The notes: generated by a model not told the origin, from the letters alone. A DNA stretch of 64,000 bases from Pelomonas sp051857475 (GCF_051857475.1 NZ_JBPZGZ010000003.1:682001-746000), one strand, 5' to 3'; numbered from the stretch's first letter, positions 15,767 to 24,650 are shown. Translations and numbers: made by a program.

Positions 15767-17833
15767 TTATCGGACACGCATGCCGGGCTGGGCGCCAGCG
15801 TGGGGCTCGAGCACGAAGATGCCGGGGTGGGCCTTCTCGTCGGCGTGGCCGGCGGCCAGCACCATGCCCTCGCTGATGCCGAACTTCATCTTGCGCGGCG
15901 CGAGGTTGGCGACCAGCACGGTCAGCTTGCCTTCCAGGTCCTCGGGCTTGTAGGCGCTCCGGATGCCGCTGAACACATTGCGATGGATCGGACGCCCCTG
16001 CGGGTCGGGGCCTTCGCCGGCATCCAGCGTCAGGCGCAGCAGCTTGTCCGAGCCTTCCACCAGTTCGGCCTTGACGATCCTGGCGATGCGCAGGTCGACC
16101 TTGGCGAAGTCGTCGATCTTGATCTCGGCCGCAATGTCTTCACCGCCGGGCACGACCTTGGGTGCCGGCGGGGCTTCGAAGAGCTGCTCGACCTTGGCCA
16201 GGTCCACGCGCTGCATCAGATGCTGGTAGACGCCGATCTGGTGGGCGCCCAGGGCGCGGGCGCTGTCCTTCCACTGCAGGGGGGCAATCTTCAGGAAGCT
16301 CTCGACCTGGGTGGCCAGGGCCGGCAGCACGGGCTTCAGGTAGAGGGTCAGCAGGCGGAAGGCCTCGATGCAGACGCTGCAGACATCGTGCAGGGCGGCG
16401 TCCATGCCCTCCTGCTTGGCCAGCTCCCAGGGCTTGTGCTGGTCGACGAATTCATTGACCTTGTCGGCCAGCAGCATGATCTCGCGGATGGCCTTGCCGA
16501 ACTCGCGGGTTTCGTAGAGCTCGGCGATGTTGGCGCTCTGGGCGCGCAGCGCGTCCAGCAGGGTGCGGCCTTCGACACCGAGGTCAGCGCTCAGGTGGCC
16601 GTCGAAGCGCTTGGTCAGGAAGCCGGCGGCGCGCGAGGCGATGTTGATGAACTTGCCGACCAGGTCGCTGTTGACGCGGGCCGCAAAGTCCTCGGGGTTG
16701 AAGTCGATGTCCTCGACCTTGGCGTTGAGCTTGGCCGCGATGTAGTAGCGCAGCCATTCGGCGTTCAGGCCGAGGCTGAGGTACTTCAGCGGGTCCAGGC
16801 CGGTGCCGCGGCTCTTGCTCATCTTCTCGCCGCCGTTCACGGTCATGAAGCCGTGCACGAAGACGTGGTTCGGCGTCTTGCGGCCGCTGAAGTGCAGCAT
16901 GGCCGGCCAGAACAGCGTGTGGAAATAGGTGATGTCCTTGCCGATGAAGTGGATCTGCTCCACGTCAGGGTTGGCCATGAAGGCGTCGTAGTCCTTGCCA
17001 ATCTTGCCGAAGTAGTTCTTCAGCGAGGCCAGGTAGCCGATGGGCGCGTCCAGCCAGACATAGAAATACTTGCCCGGCGCATCGGGAATCTCGATGCCGA
17101 AATAGGGCGCGTCGCGGCTGATGTCCCAGTCGCTGAGCTTGTTGTTGCCGTCCTCGTCGGTCTCGAACCACTCGCGGATCTTGTTCAGCACCTCGGGCTG
17201 CAGGCGGCCGGGCTCCTGGGTCCACTGCGTCAGGAAGTCGACGCAGCGCGGGTCGCTGAGCTTGAAGAAATAGTGTTCGCTGGTCTTGAGCACCGGCGTC
17301 GCGCCGGACAGCACCGAGTAGGGGTTCTTCAGCTCGGTGGGCGCATAGACGGCGCCGCAGACCTCGCAGGAATCGCCGTACTGGTCCATGGCCCCGCATT
17401 TGGGGCACTCGCCCTTGATGAAGCGGTCCGGCAGGAACATGGACTTGGCCGGATCGAAGAACTGCTCGATGGTCTTGGTCGAGATGAGCTCGTTGTGGCG
17501 CAGGGCCAGGTAGACGGCCTTGGACAGCTCATGGTTCTCCGGACCGTCGGTCGAATGCCAGTTGTCGAAGCTGATGTGGAAGCCGTCCAGGTATTGCTTG
17601 CGTCCGGCGGCGATGCCGGCGACGAAATCCTGCGGCGACTTTCCGGCCTTCTCGGCCGAGATCATGATGGGCGCGCCGTGGGCGTCGTCCGCGCAGACGA
17701 AGTGCACCTCGTGGCCCGCCATGCGCTGGAAGCGCACCCAGGTGTCGGCCTGGGTGTACTCCATGATGTGGCCGATGTGGAAACCGGCGTTCGCATAGGG
17801 CAGGGCGGTGGTGACGAAGAGCTGGCGGGGCAT
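15767..17833 (-). CDS. metG: Methionyl-tRNA synthetase
   Basis: Charges tRNA-Met and initiator tRNA with methionine. The 688-residue product has the class I signature TTALPYANAGFHIGHIMEYT with HIGH, a zinc region CPKCGAMDQYGDSCEVCG, and the KMSKS loop in GGEKMSKSRGTGLDP. The C-terminal tRNA-binding (EMAP-II-like) dimerisation domain has IKIDDFAKVDLRIARIVKAE and ends VLEPHAGAQPGMRVR. Length matches the long, two-domain form. It lies upstream of the DUF3460 gene and scpA in one leftward run. Confidence 0.98.
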   Translation of the reverse strand: MPRQLFVTTALPYANAGFHIGHIMEYTQADTWVRFQRMAGHEVHFVCADDAHGAPIMISAEKAGKSPQDFVAGIAAGRKQYLDGFHISFDNWHSTDGPENHELSKAVYLALRHNELISTKTIEQFFDPAKSMFLPDRFIKGECPKCGAMDQYGDSCEVCGAVYAPTELKNPYSVLSGATPVLKTSEHYFFKLSDPRCVDFLTQWTQEPGRLQPEVLNKIREWFETDEDGNNKLSDWDISRDAPYFGIEIPDAPGKYFYVWLDAPIGYLASLKNYFGKIGKDYDAFMANPDVEQIHFIGKDITYFHTLFWPAMLHFSGRKTPNHVFVHGFMTVNGGEKMSKSRGTGLDPLKYLSLGLNAEWLRYYIAAKLNAKVEDIDFNPEDFAARVNSDLVGKFINIASRAAGFLTKRFDGHLSADLGVEGRTLLDALRAQSANIAELYETREFGKAIREIMLLADKVNEFVDQHKPWELAKQEGMDAALHDVCSVCIEAFRLLTLYLKPVLPALATQVESFLKIAPLQWKDSARALGAHQIGVYQHLMQRVDLAKVEQLFEAPPAPKVVPGGEDIAAEIKIDDFAKVDLRIARIVKAELVEGSDKLLRLTLDAGEGPDPQGRPIHRNVFSGIRSAYKPEDLEGKLTVLVANLAPRKMKFGISEGMVLAAGHADEKAHPGIFVLEPHAGAQPGMRVR

Positions 17834-17872
17834 GGGCGCGAGTGACGGGGCTGGCGGGCGGAACTGCGGATT

Positions 17873-18055
17873 CTAGGTTTGCGGGTCGGTCGGCGCGGCC
17901 GGGTCGGCTGCGGCCTCGCCATCGGCCTGGGGTTCGTCCGGCGCATTGGCGTCGTCAGGCTTGCCGCTGAGCTTGCGCTGGCGCTTCTCTTCGGCCTTGC
18001 GCTTCTTGGCCAGCTCACGCTGGCGTTTTTCATAGCTGTAGTTCGGGGTAGCCAA
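17873..18055 (-). CDS. Small basic conserved hypothetical protein, TTG start
   Basis: A 60-residue protein starting (M)ATPNYSYEKRQRELAKKR, then a highly charged helical stretch KKRKAEEKRQRKLSGKP and an acidic, Pro/Ala-rich tail. I recall similar short proteins in Burkholderiales; the function is unknown. The start is taken as TTG at 18055 because a strong AAGGAGAG ribosome site (18069-18062) sits at the right distance and no ATG does. An ATG-initiated longer frame from 18148 would swallow that ribosome site and is less likely. It is 39 bp upstream of metG on the same strand. Confidence 0.72.
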   Translation of the reverse strand: MATPNYSYEKRQRELAKKRKAEEKRQRKLSGKPDDANAPDEPQADGEAAADPAAPTDPQT

Positions 18056-18646
18056 AATGGACTCTCCTTGAGGTGGCCGGCCCAATGTAGCTTGCGCCGG
18101 GCCCGACAGCGCTCCCAAGTTGCAGCCGAAAGCTCCACGCCGCATCAAGGAACGCGCTTAAGTCACTGATTTGTAACGCTTCCGAAAGCTATCCACCGAG
18201 TCTGTGGAAAACTTTGTGGAGAACCCCACTCCATCGCGGCCAAGCCCTTATGGAATGCGGGTTGTCTTAGCTTGCCTCATTTCTAGGCAGCCGCGGAGCG
18301 GCTATATGAATCAATAACTTAGCCTCATGCGCCGATGGACTCATGTGGCAGGCGGCGGCCGGGGTCGCAGGGCTTGACGCGTTCCAGATTTGGGGATAAG
18401 TCAAGCCGCCAAGTGCAGATGTCACGGGTTGGGATGACATTTCGGTGCGCTTTGTCCCCGTCAACTGTGGACAAGTCTGTGGGCGGGCTGACGACAGCGG
18501 CGCTAAGTGCTTGATCGGCCACCGCTCCGAGTGGTCTGCCTGCTTTTGAGGCGGTCTCGAACTGGGCTCTGGGGGCAGTCCCCAAGAAGTGCGCCTGAGG
18601 CCGGCGGCTAAACTCGCGGCCTTTTGAGCGGGGCGACAGCGGGGCA
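18056..18646. other. Longest non-coding stretch, before minC, with DnaA-box-like motifs
   Basis: About 590 bp without a credible gene; open frames crossing it have no family features. It must hold the promoter of minC and that of the small basic gene. It contains several sequences close to the DnaA box TGTGGATAA/TTATCCACA: TGTGGAAAA at 18203, TGGGGATAA at 18391 and TGTGGACAA at 18466 (each 8 of 9), with weaker matches at 18189 and 18215. No tRNA or hairpin terminator was recognised. The base composition is a little less GC-rich than the flanking genes. Confidence 0.6.
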
Positions 18647-19483
18647 ATGGCGGATTTGCAGAAGGAAAGTGGCGGGCGTGGCAAGAGCGCATCGCGCGCC
18701 GGCACTTTCGAGTTGAAGTCGCGCCGTTTCAGCCTTTTGGGTCTGGTGCTGCACAGCGCCGACCTGGCCGAGCTGGCCGCCGACTGGTCCCAGCGCGCCG
18801 GTGCCGGCGGCTTCGAGCATGAGCCCGTCGTCATCGACCTCAGCCAGCTGGAGCGCCTGCCCGTCACCACGACCGAGGCCGTCGAAGGCCAGGCACCGCT
18901 GGCCCTGGACGGCCCGGCGCCGGTCGACCTCCGATCCATCGTCGAGCTGCTGCGCAAGAGCCAGCTGCAGCCGGTGGCCGTGGCCGGTGCGACGGCCGAG
19001 GAGCTGGCCCTGGCCCATGAGCTGGGCCTGGCGGACGCCGCCGACGAGCCGGCTGTCGAACGTGCCGCTGCGGCGGCACCGGCAGAGGTGGTGCGCGAGA
19101 TCACCGTCGAGAAGATCATCGAGAAGCCTGTTCCCGTGGCAACGCCGGCGCCCACGATGGTGGTCGACAAGCCCCTGCGCTCCGGCCAGCGCATCTACGC
19201 CAAGGGCGGTGACCTTGTCGTGCTGGCCCTCGTCAACCATGGCGCCGAAGTCATCGCCGACGGCAGCGTGCACGTCTACGCACCGCTGCGCGGCAAGGCC
19301 ATCGCCGGCGCCCGCGGCGACACGTCCGCGCGCATCTATGCCCACAGCCTCGAAGCGGAGCTGCTGTCGATTGCCGGCATCTACCGCACGACCGAGAACC
19401 CGCTGCCGCCCGAGGTGTCGGGCAAGCCGGCCCAGGTCTATCTCGACGGCGAGAAGCTGCTGATGCAGCCCCTCGCTCTCTGA
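18647..19483 (+). CDS. minC: Septum site-determining protein MinC
   Basis: MinC inhibits FtsZ ring formation away from mid-cell and is recruited by MinD. The 278-residue product has an N-terminal MinC_N domain (FELKSRRFSLLGLVLHSADL) and an Ala/Pro/Glu linker around 150-175. The C-terminal beta-helix has SGQRIYAKGGDLVVLALVNH, then GAEVIADGSVHVYAPLRGKA and ISAIYRTTENP-like strands, all diagnostic. It opens the min operon, with minD 37 bp downstream. Confidence 0.97.
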   Translation: MADLQKESGGRGKSASRAGTFELKSRRFSLLGLVLHSADLAELAADWSQRAGAGGFEHEPVVIDLSQLERLPVTTTEAVEGQAPLALDGPAPVDLRSIVELLRKSQLQPVAVAGATAEELALAHELGLADAADEPAVERAAAAAPAEVVREITVEKIIEKPVPVATPAPTMVVDKPLRSGQRIYAKGGDLVVLALVNHGAEVIADGSVHVYAPLRGKAIAGARGDTSARIYAHSLEAELLSIAGIYRTTENPLPPEVSGKPAQVYLDGEKLLMQPLAL

Positions 19484-19520
19484 CGCCCCCGATTGAACTG
19501 AACGAACAGGAAAGCTCCAG

Positions 19521-20336
19521 ATGACCAAGATCGTCGTCGTCACCTCCGGCAAGGGCGGGGTCGGCAAGACCACCACCAGCGCGAGCTTCGCCACTGGCCT
19601 CGCCATGCGCGGCCTCAAGACCTGCGTCATCGACTTCGATGTCGGCCTGCGCAACCTCGACCTCATCATGGGTGTCGAGCGCCGCGTCGTCTACGACCTG
19701 ATCAACGTCGTCAACGAAGAGATCAAGCTGACCCAGGCCCTGATCAAGGACAAGCAGCTCGACAAGCTCTACATCCTGGCCGCCTCGCAGACGCGCGACA
19801 AGGACGCGCTGAAGCAGGAAGGCGTCGAACGCGTGCTCGAAGAGCTGAAGGCGATGGAGTTCGACTACATCGTCTGCGACTCGCCGGCCGGCATCGAGAC
19901 CGGCGCGCTGATGGCCATGCACTACGCCGACGAGGCGCTGGTGGTGACCAACCCCGAGGTCTCCTCGGTGCGCGACAGCGACCGCATCCTCGGCATGCTC
20001 TCCAGCAAGACCAAGCGCGCCATCGAAGGCGGCGAGCCCGTGAAGGAGCACCTGCTCATCACGCGCTACAACCCGAATCGCGTCGAGGGCGGCCAGATGC
20101 TGAGCCTGGACGACATCCACGAGATCCTGCGCACGCCGCTGATCGGCGTCATCCCCGAGAGCGAGAGCGTGCTGCAGGCCTCCAACCAGGGCACGCCGGC
20201 CATCCATCTGCAGGGCACCGATGTGGCCGAGGCCTACAAGGACGTCGTGGCCCGCTTCCTCGGCGAGGACAAGCCCATGCGCTTCACCGAAGCCGTGAAG
20301 CCCAGCTGGTTCAAGCGCGTCTTCGGCGCCAAGTGA
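19521..20336 (+). CDS. minD: Septum site-determining protein MinD, ATPase
   Basis: Membrane-associated ATPase that carries MinC and oscillates with MinE. The 271-residue product has the deviant Walker A motif SGKGGVGKTTTS (residues 9-20), then VIDFDVGLRNLDLIMGVERR and CDSPAGIETGALMAMHYADE. The C-terminal amphipathic membrane-targeting helix is KPSWFKRVFGAK. Length and motifs are textbook. It sits between minC and minE, each within 40 bp. Confidence 0.99.
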   Translation: MTKIVVVTSGKGGVGKTTTSASFATGLAMRGLKTCVIDFDVGLRNLDLIMGVERRVVYDLINVVNEEIKLTQALIKDKQLDKLYILAASQTRDKDALKQEGVERVLEELKAMEFDYIVCDSPAGIETGALMAMHYADEALVVTNPEVSSVRDSDRILGMLSSKTKRAIEGGEPVKEHLLITRYNPNRVEGGQMLSLDDIHEILRTPLIGVIPESESVLQASNQGTPAIHLQGTDVAEAYKDVVARFLGEDKPMRFTEAVKPSWFKRVFGAK

Positions 20337-20349
20337 TGGGAGCCACGCG

Positions 20350-20616
20350 ATGGGATTCCTGAACTTTTTCCTCGGCGAGAAGAAGAGCTCGGCCAGCGTC
20401 GCCAAGGAGCGGCTGCAGCTCATCCTGGCGCACGAGCGCAATGGCCGCAGCGCCAGCCCCGACTATCTGCCCCAGCTGCAGAAGGAGCTGGTCGCCGTCA
20501 TCAGCAAATACGTGTCGATCAACCCCGACGACATCAAGGTCCACATGGAGCGCCAGGGCGACCTGGAGGTGCTCGAAGTGAAGATCGAACTTCCGGAAGC
20601 GGCGGCTGGCCGCTAA
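20350..20616 (+). CDS. minE: Cell division topological specificity factor MinE
   Basis: MinE stimulates MinD ATPase and sets the pole-to-pole oscillation. The 88-residue product starts MGFLNFFLGEKKSSASVAKE (membrane-targeting helix), followed by RLQLILAHERNGRSASPDYL, the MinD-contact segment. The topological specificity domain follows with LVAVISKYVSINPDDIKVHM. It is the last gene of the min operon; its stop overlaps by 4 bp the end of the convergent VF530 gene. Confidence 0.98.
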   Translation: MGFLNFFLGEKKSSASVAKERLQLILAHERNGRSASPDYLPQLQKELVAVISKYVSINPDDIKVHMERQGDLEVLEVKIELPEAAAGR

Positions 20617-20852
20617 GCCCTGGGCGCATTGCGCGCCTGCTCGCGCCGCATGAAGAGGTAGAGGCTTTCGACCTTGGCGCGCGCCCACGGCGTCTTGCGC
20701 AGGAACTTCAGGCTGGACGCCACGCTGGGATCGATGCGAAAGCATTTGATCTCGATGCGCTGGCCCAGCTCCCGCCAACCGAAGTACGCGACCAGTTCGG
20801 TCACGATGGCCTCGAGGGTGAGGCCGTGCAGGGGATCTTTGCTGCCGTTCAT
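20613..20852 (-). CDS. VF530 family (DUF2132) DNA-binding protein
   Basis: Small protein of 79 residues. The family signature is PLHGLTLEAIVTELVAYFGW, then ELGQRIEIKCFRIDPSVASS and LKFLRKTPWARAKVESLYL, nearly identical to the VF530 consensus. Structures of this family show a helical DNA-binding-type fold, but the cellular role is unknown. Its start overlaps the stop of the acyltransferase upstream (ATGA), so the two are probably co-translated. It is convergent with minE. Confidence 0.93.
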   Translation of the reverse strand: MNGSKDPLHGLTLEAIVTELVAYFGWRELGQRIEIKCFRIDPSVASSLKFLRKTPWARAKVESLYLFMRREQARNAPRA

Positions 20853-21439
20853 TCGTGTGTGAACTGGTCCGAGTTCTTGCCCTTGAACTGGGCGTAGTAG
20901 CGCTTGATGGCGGCCATGTCGGCCTCGACATCGCCCGTCGGCTGGAACAGCGGGCCCAGGCCTACCAGCTTGCGCGGATAGTCCATGTGGGCCATGACGA
21001 TGGGCAGTTGGGCCGTGACGGCGATCCAGTAGAAGCCGGTCTTCCAGTAGATGGTCTTGCTGCGCGTGCCCTCCGGCGGCACGATGAGCTGCACCGGGCC
21101 GTCGGCTGCCTGCAGAGCCGCCGCCGACGCGGCCACCAGGTTGTTCGCTTGGCTGCGGTCCACCGGGATGCCGCCCAGCCAGCGCATCAGCCCGCCGAAC
21201 GGGAACTTGAAGATCGAGGACTTGCCCATCCAGTAGGGCGTCAGGCGCAGCGCGAAGGACGCGAACAGCGTGTAGGGCAGGTCCCAGTTGCTGGTGTGAG
21301 GGGCAGCGATGAAGACGCTCTTGCGCGCCTCGGGCGCCAAGCTGCCCTGGACGGTCCAGCCTGCGAGCTTGAGCCAGGCCAGGGAGACGCCGCGCAGCAC
21401 GGTGCTGAGTCCGGGCGTCGTGAAGATGGTGCGATGCAT
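20849..21439 (-). CDS. PlsC-like lysophospholipid acyltransferase
   Basis: Putative 1-acyl-glycerol-3-phosphate-type acyltransferase of 196 residues. The HX4D catalytic motif is HTSNWD (48-53). The acceptor-binding motif appears as PPEGTRS near 121-126, preceded by GGIPVDRSQANNLVAA. A hydrophobic N-terminal helix suggests peripheral membrane attachment. The start at 21439 is the ATG that gives the family N-terminus. The substrate is not deducible. A second protein with the same HTSNWD motif is encoded at 56993-57613. It overlaps the VF530 gene by 4 bp. Confidence 0.88.
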   Translation of the reverse strand: MHRTIFTTPGLSTVLRGVSLAWLKLAGWTVQGSLAPEARKSVFIAAPHTSNWDLPYTLFASFALRLTPYWMGKSSIFKFPFGGLMRWLGGIPVDRSQANNLVAASAAALQAADGPVQLIVPPEGTRSKTIYWKTGFYWIAVTAQLPIVMAHMDYPRKLVGLGPLFQPTGDVEADMAAIKRYYAQFKGKNSDQFTHE

Positions 21440-21674
21440 GGCGGCGATTGTCCCGCCCGACACCCCTGCCCGAAACTGAGGCAGCTTAAGAAAAGTCCTG
21501 AACGACCAAGGACTTGCGACATTCGCCCGCAGTCTGTGCACGGTGTTGTCCACAGATGCTGTGGATTCGCGGGCCAGCGCTCCGAGGCCTTGTGCAAGCC
21601 CGCCGCACGCGGGCGTGCCGATGTGCCGCCGAGTTGACGATGATGCGCGTCTCGCCACTGCACGCTTCCCGCCC

Positions 21675-22847
21675 ATGCGCCACCCCCTGCTCGTCGCCGC
21701 CTTCGGGCTTGCACTGCTGACCGGCAACGTCCAGGCCGGCTCGCCGGCCACGCGCGCCGCGATGACGGCTTATGCAGACCGGCTGCTGGACGGCCAGGAG
21801 ATCGCCCGCGACGGCCCGGGCGTCACCGTGCTCGTCGCGCGGGGCGAGCAGCTGCTGTACAAGGCCGCGCGTGGCATGGCCAGCGTGGAGCTGGGCGTGC
21901 CGATGCGGCCAGACCAGCTGCTGCGCATCGGCTCCGTCACCAAGCAGTTCGCAGCCGCCACGCTGCTGCGGCAGATCGACGAGGGCAAGGCGAGCTTCGA
22001 CGACCCGCTGTCCAAATTTCTGCCGGACTACCCCGACGGCAGCCGCATCACACTGCTGCAACTGCTCAACCACACGTCCGGCGTGAAGAGCTTCACCGGC
22101 ATCCCGGGCTACATGCTGAACCCGGTGCGTCGCGATCTGAGCACGGCCGAGCTGATCCGCGAATTCAAGGATCTGCCCGCGGATTTCCCACCCGGCGAGC
22201 AGTGGGAATACAACAACTCCGGCTATGTGCTGCTCGGCGCCGTCATCGAGGCGATTTCCGGCCAGAACTGGCACCAGACGCTGGACGACACGCTGCTCAA
22301 GCCGGCAAAGATCACGAGCGTCCACTACGAGGCCGGCGACCAGTTGTTCAAAGGGATGGCGCGAGGCTACACGCTGAACGGCCATGGCCAGGTGGCGCCC
22401 GCCGGCCTCCTCAGCATGACGCAGCCGCACGCCGCCGGCGCTCTGATCGCCAACAGCGAAGGCCTGTGGCGCTGGAACCAGGCGCTGCATGGTGGCCGGC
22501 TCATCAGCGCGGCCAGCTACACGCGCATGACAACACCCGAAGGCCCGGCGCGGGCGCAGAGCTACGGCTTCGGCATCATGACCGGCAAGACGCAGGGCCA
22601 CGCGACGCTGTTTCACTACGGTGGCATCCACGGCTTCGTGTCGGCGTTGCTCTACCTGCCCGAGAGCCGTGTCACGGTCGTCATCCTGCGCAACAGCGAT
22701 GTCCGGGGTTTCGATATGGACCTGGTGTCGCGCCAGCTCGCGGCCTTCGCCATCGGTGAGCCTTACGCGCAGTCGCGGGTTGCAGCGCTGCCGCCCGGCA
22801 CGCGTGCGGTGCCACCGGTGCCCATGCAGCTCGCCGCGCGCCGCTGA
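21675..22847 (+). CDS. Serine hydrolase, class C beta-lactamase family (copy 1)
   Basis: Secreted penicillin-binding-protein-like serine hydrolase of 390 residues. After a signal peptide (MRHPLLVAAFGLALLTGNVQ), the nucleophile motif SVTK spans Ser87-Lys90, the second motif YNN is at 179-181, and the third motif is YGG in LFHYGGIHGF. The family includes esterases, D-aminopeptidases and beta-lactamases; YNN instead of YAN argues against a true AmpC. The start ATG at 21675 is set by the signal peptide. It is a tandem paralogue of the next gene but ends after the catalytic domain with a short Pro-rich tail (PPGTRAVPPVPMQLA). Confidence 0.9.
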   Translation: MRHPLLVAAFGLALLTGNVQAGSPATRAAMTAYADRLLDGQEIARDGPGVTVLVARGEQLLYKAARGMASVELGVPMRPDQLLRIGSVTKQFAAATLLRQIDEGKASFDDPLSKFLPDYPDGSRITLLQLLNHTSGVKSFTGIPGYMLNPVRRDLSTAELIREFKDLPADFPPGEQWEYNNSGYVLLGAVIEAISGQNWHQTLDDTLLKPAKITSVHYEAGDQLFKGMARGYTLNGHGQVAPAGLLSMTQPHAAGALIANSEGLWRWNQALHGGRLISAASYTRMTTPEGPARAQSYGFGIMTGKTQGHATLFHYGGIHGFVSALLYLPESRVTVVILRNSDVRGFDMDLVSRQLAAFAIGEPYAQSRVAALPPGTRAVPPVPMQLAARR

Positions 22848-22975
22848 ACATCGGCGCGCCCGCGCTCAGGGTCGCTGCAGCTCATGCCTTCGTTTGTACC
22901 GTTCGTCGCATGCCAGTTTGCCGCGGCGCAGGCGGCCCGCGATGCTGCGCCGCTTCAAAACCACCCCGTCAACCC

Positions 22976-24649
22976 ATGCGCCCCACCCAACTCAGCGTCG
23001 CCGCTCTGTCCCTCCTGCTCGCCTTCTCGGCCCATGCCGGTCAGCCGGCCACGCCCGCGGCCATGGCGGCCTATGCCGACAAGCTGCTCGACGAGCAGAA
23101 GCTGGACCGCGGCGGCCCCGGGGTCACCGTGCTGGTTGCGCGCGGCAACCAGCTGCTCTACAAGGGCGCGCGCGGCATGGCCAGCATCGAGCTGGGCGTG
23201 CCCATGCAGGCCGACCAGCTGATGCGCATCGGTTCCGTCACCAAGCAGTTCGCAGCCACGACCCTGCTCAAGCAGATCGACGAGGGCAAGGCCAAGCTGG
23301 ACGACCCGCTCTCCAAGTTCCTGCCCGACTACCCCAACGGCAGCAAGATCACCGTCGTGCAGCTGCTCAACCACACCTCGGGCGTGAAGAGCTACACCGG
23401 CATTGCGGGCTATATGGGCAACCCGATCCGCCGCGACCTGAGCACGGCGGAGTTGGTCAAGGAGTTCAAGGATCAGCCGGTCGATTTCGCGCCTGGCGAG
23501 CAGTGGGCCTACAACAACTCCGGCTATGTGCTCGTCGGCGCCGTCATCGAAGCCATCGCCGGCAAGCCCTGGTACCAGCAGCTCGACGCCGCGTTGCTCC
23601 AGCCCGCCCGCATCGGCGCCGTCCATTTCCCGGAGGGGGACAAGCTCTTCAAAGGTATGGCCCAGGGCTATACCCTCAATGCCCAGGGCGAGGTCGCCCC
23701 GGCCGGTTTCCTCAGCATGACCCAGCCGCACGCGGCCGGCGCGCTGATCGCCAACACCGAGGGCCTGTGGCGCTGGAACCAGGCCCTGCACGGCGGCAAG
23801 CTCATCAGCGCCGCCAGCTATGCGCGCATGACGACGCCGGAAGGCCCCGCCAAGCCGCGCAACTACGGCTTTGGCATCGCCACCGGCACGCTGCGCGGCC
23901 AGCCCATGCTGTCGCATGGCGGTGGCATCAACGGCTTCGTGTCGGCATTGAACTACCTGCCGCAGAGCCAGACCACGGTGGTCATCCTGCGCAACAGCGA
24001 CGGCCCCGGCTTCTCGACGGACGGCGTCGCGCGCAAGCTGGCTGCATTCGCCATCGGCGAGCCCTTCGTCGATCGCAAGGCGGTGGCGGTGGCGGCCGAG
24101 CAGCTGAAATCGGCCGAAGGCGTCTACGCCATCGACGAGAGGCAGGTGCGCACGCTGAGCGTTCAGGACGGCGTGCTGGTCAGCCAGCGCGCCGGCGGCA
24201 TGACCAGCCCGCTGACGCCCCTGGGCAACGACCGCTACACCTTCCCCGACCAGATGACCGATCTGCAGATCGAACGCGGCGCCGACGGCAAGGCCGTGGC
24301 CGTCAACCTTTTCAGCGATGGTGGCAGCAAACCCGAGCGCTGGGCGCGCACCGGTGACGCACCGGTGGCCAGGACCTTCATCAAGCTCAGCGCGGCGCAG
24401 CAGCAGGTCCTGCTCGGCAGCTACAGCGCACCGGAGTTCTCGATCAAGGTCTTCATGGACGAGAAGAATGGCCGGCTGATGGGCCAGGCGCCGGGCCAGC
24501 CGGCCTTCGAGCTCAAGGCCAGCACGCCACGGCGCGTGCATGTGACCGAGGTCGACGCCCAGCTCGACTTCAGCCCTGAGGACGGCAAGGCCACATCGGT
24601 GACGCTGACCCAGGGCGGCGGCAAACTTGTGATGCCTCGAAAGGACTGA
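22976..24649 (+). CDS. Serine hydrolase, class C beta-lactamase family (copy 2, extended)
   Basis: A 557-residue paralogue of the preceding gene. The signal peptide is MRPTQLSVAALSLLLAFSAH. SVTK (87-90) and YNN (179-181) lie at exactly the same residue numbers as in copy 1; the third motif is HGG in LSHGGGINGF. Unlike copy 1 it continues for about 170 residues as a beta-rich C-terminal domain with two similar lipocalin-like segments (SAEGVYAIDERQVRTLSVQD and VLLGSYSAPEFSIKVFMDEK). Such domains occur in secreted serine hydrolases. The gene ends 1 bp from the convergent ferredoxin gene. The substrate is unknown. Confidence 0.91.
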   Translation: MRPTQLSVAALSLLLAFSAHAGQPATPAAMAAYADKLLDEQKLDRGGPGVTVLVARGNQLLYKGARGMASIELGVPMQADQLMRIGSVTKQFAATTLLKQIDEGKAKLDDPLSKFLPDYPNGSKITVVQLLNHTSGVKSYTGIAGYMGNPIRRDLSTAELVKEFKDQPVDFAPGEQWAYNNSGYVLVGAVIEAIAGKPWYQQLDAALLQPARIGAVHFPEGDKLFKGMAQGYTLNAQGEVAPAGFLSMTQPHAAGALIANTEGLWRWNQALHGGKLISAASYARMTTPEGPAKPRNYGFGIATGTLRGQPMLSHGGGINGFVSALNYLPQSQTTVVILRNSDGPGFSTDGVARKLAAFAIGEPFVDRKAVAVAAEQLKSAEGVYAIDERQVRTLSVQDGVLVSQRAGGMTSPLTPLGNDRYTFPDQMTDLQIERGADGKAVAVNLFSDGGSKPERWARTGDAPVARTFIKLSAAQQQVLLGSYSAPEFSIKVFMDEKNGRLMGQAPGQPAFELKASTPRRVHVTEVDAQLDFSPEDGKATSVTLTQGGGKLVMPRKD

Positions 24650-24650
24650 C

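Noticed and set aside
18267..18692. A 141-codon minus-strand frame in the gap before minC.
   Set aside because: No ribosome site, no family features, and it runs into the start of minC in antisense.
21675..24649. AmpC beta-lactamase resistance genes.
   Set aside because: The SVTK fold motif is shared by many esterases and peptidases. The second motif is YNN rather than YAN, and no ampR-type regulator is adjacent.
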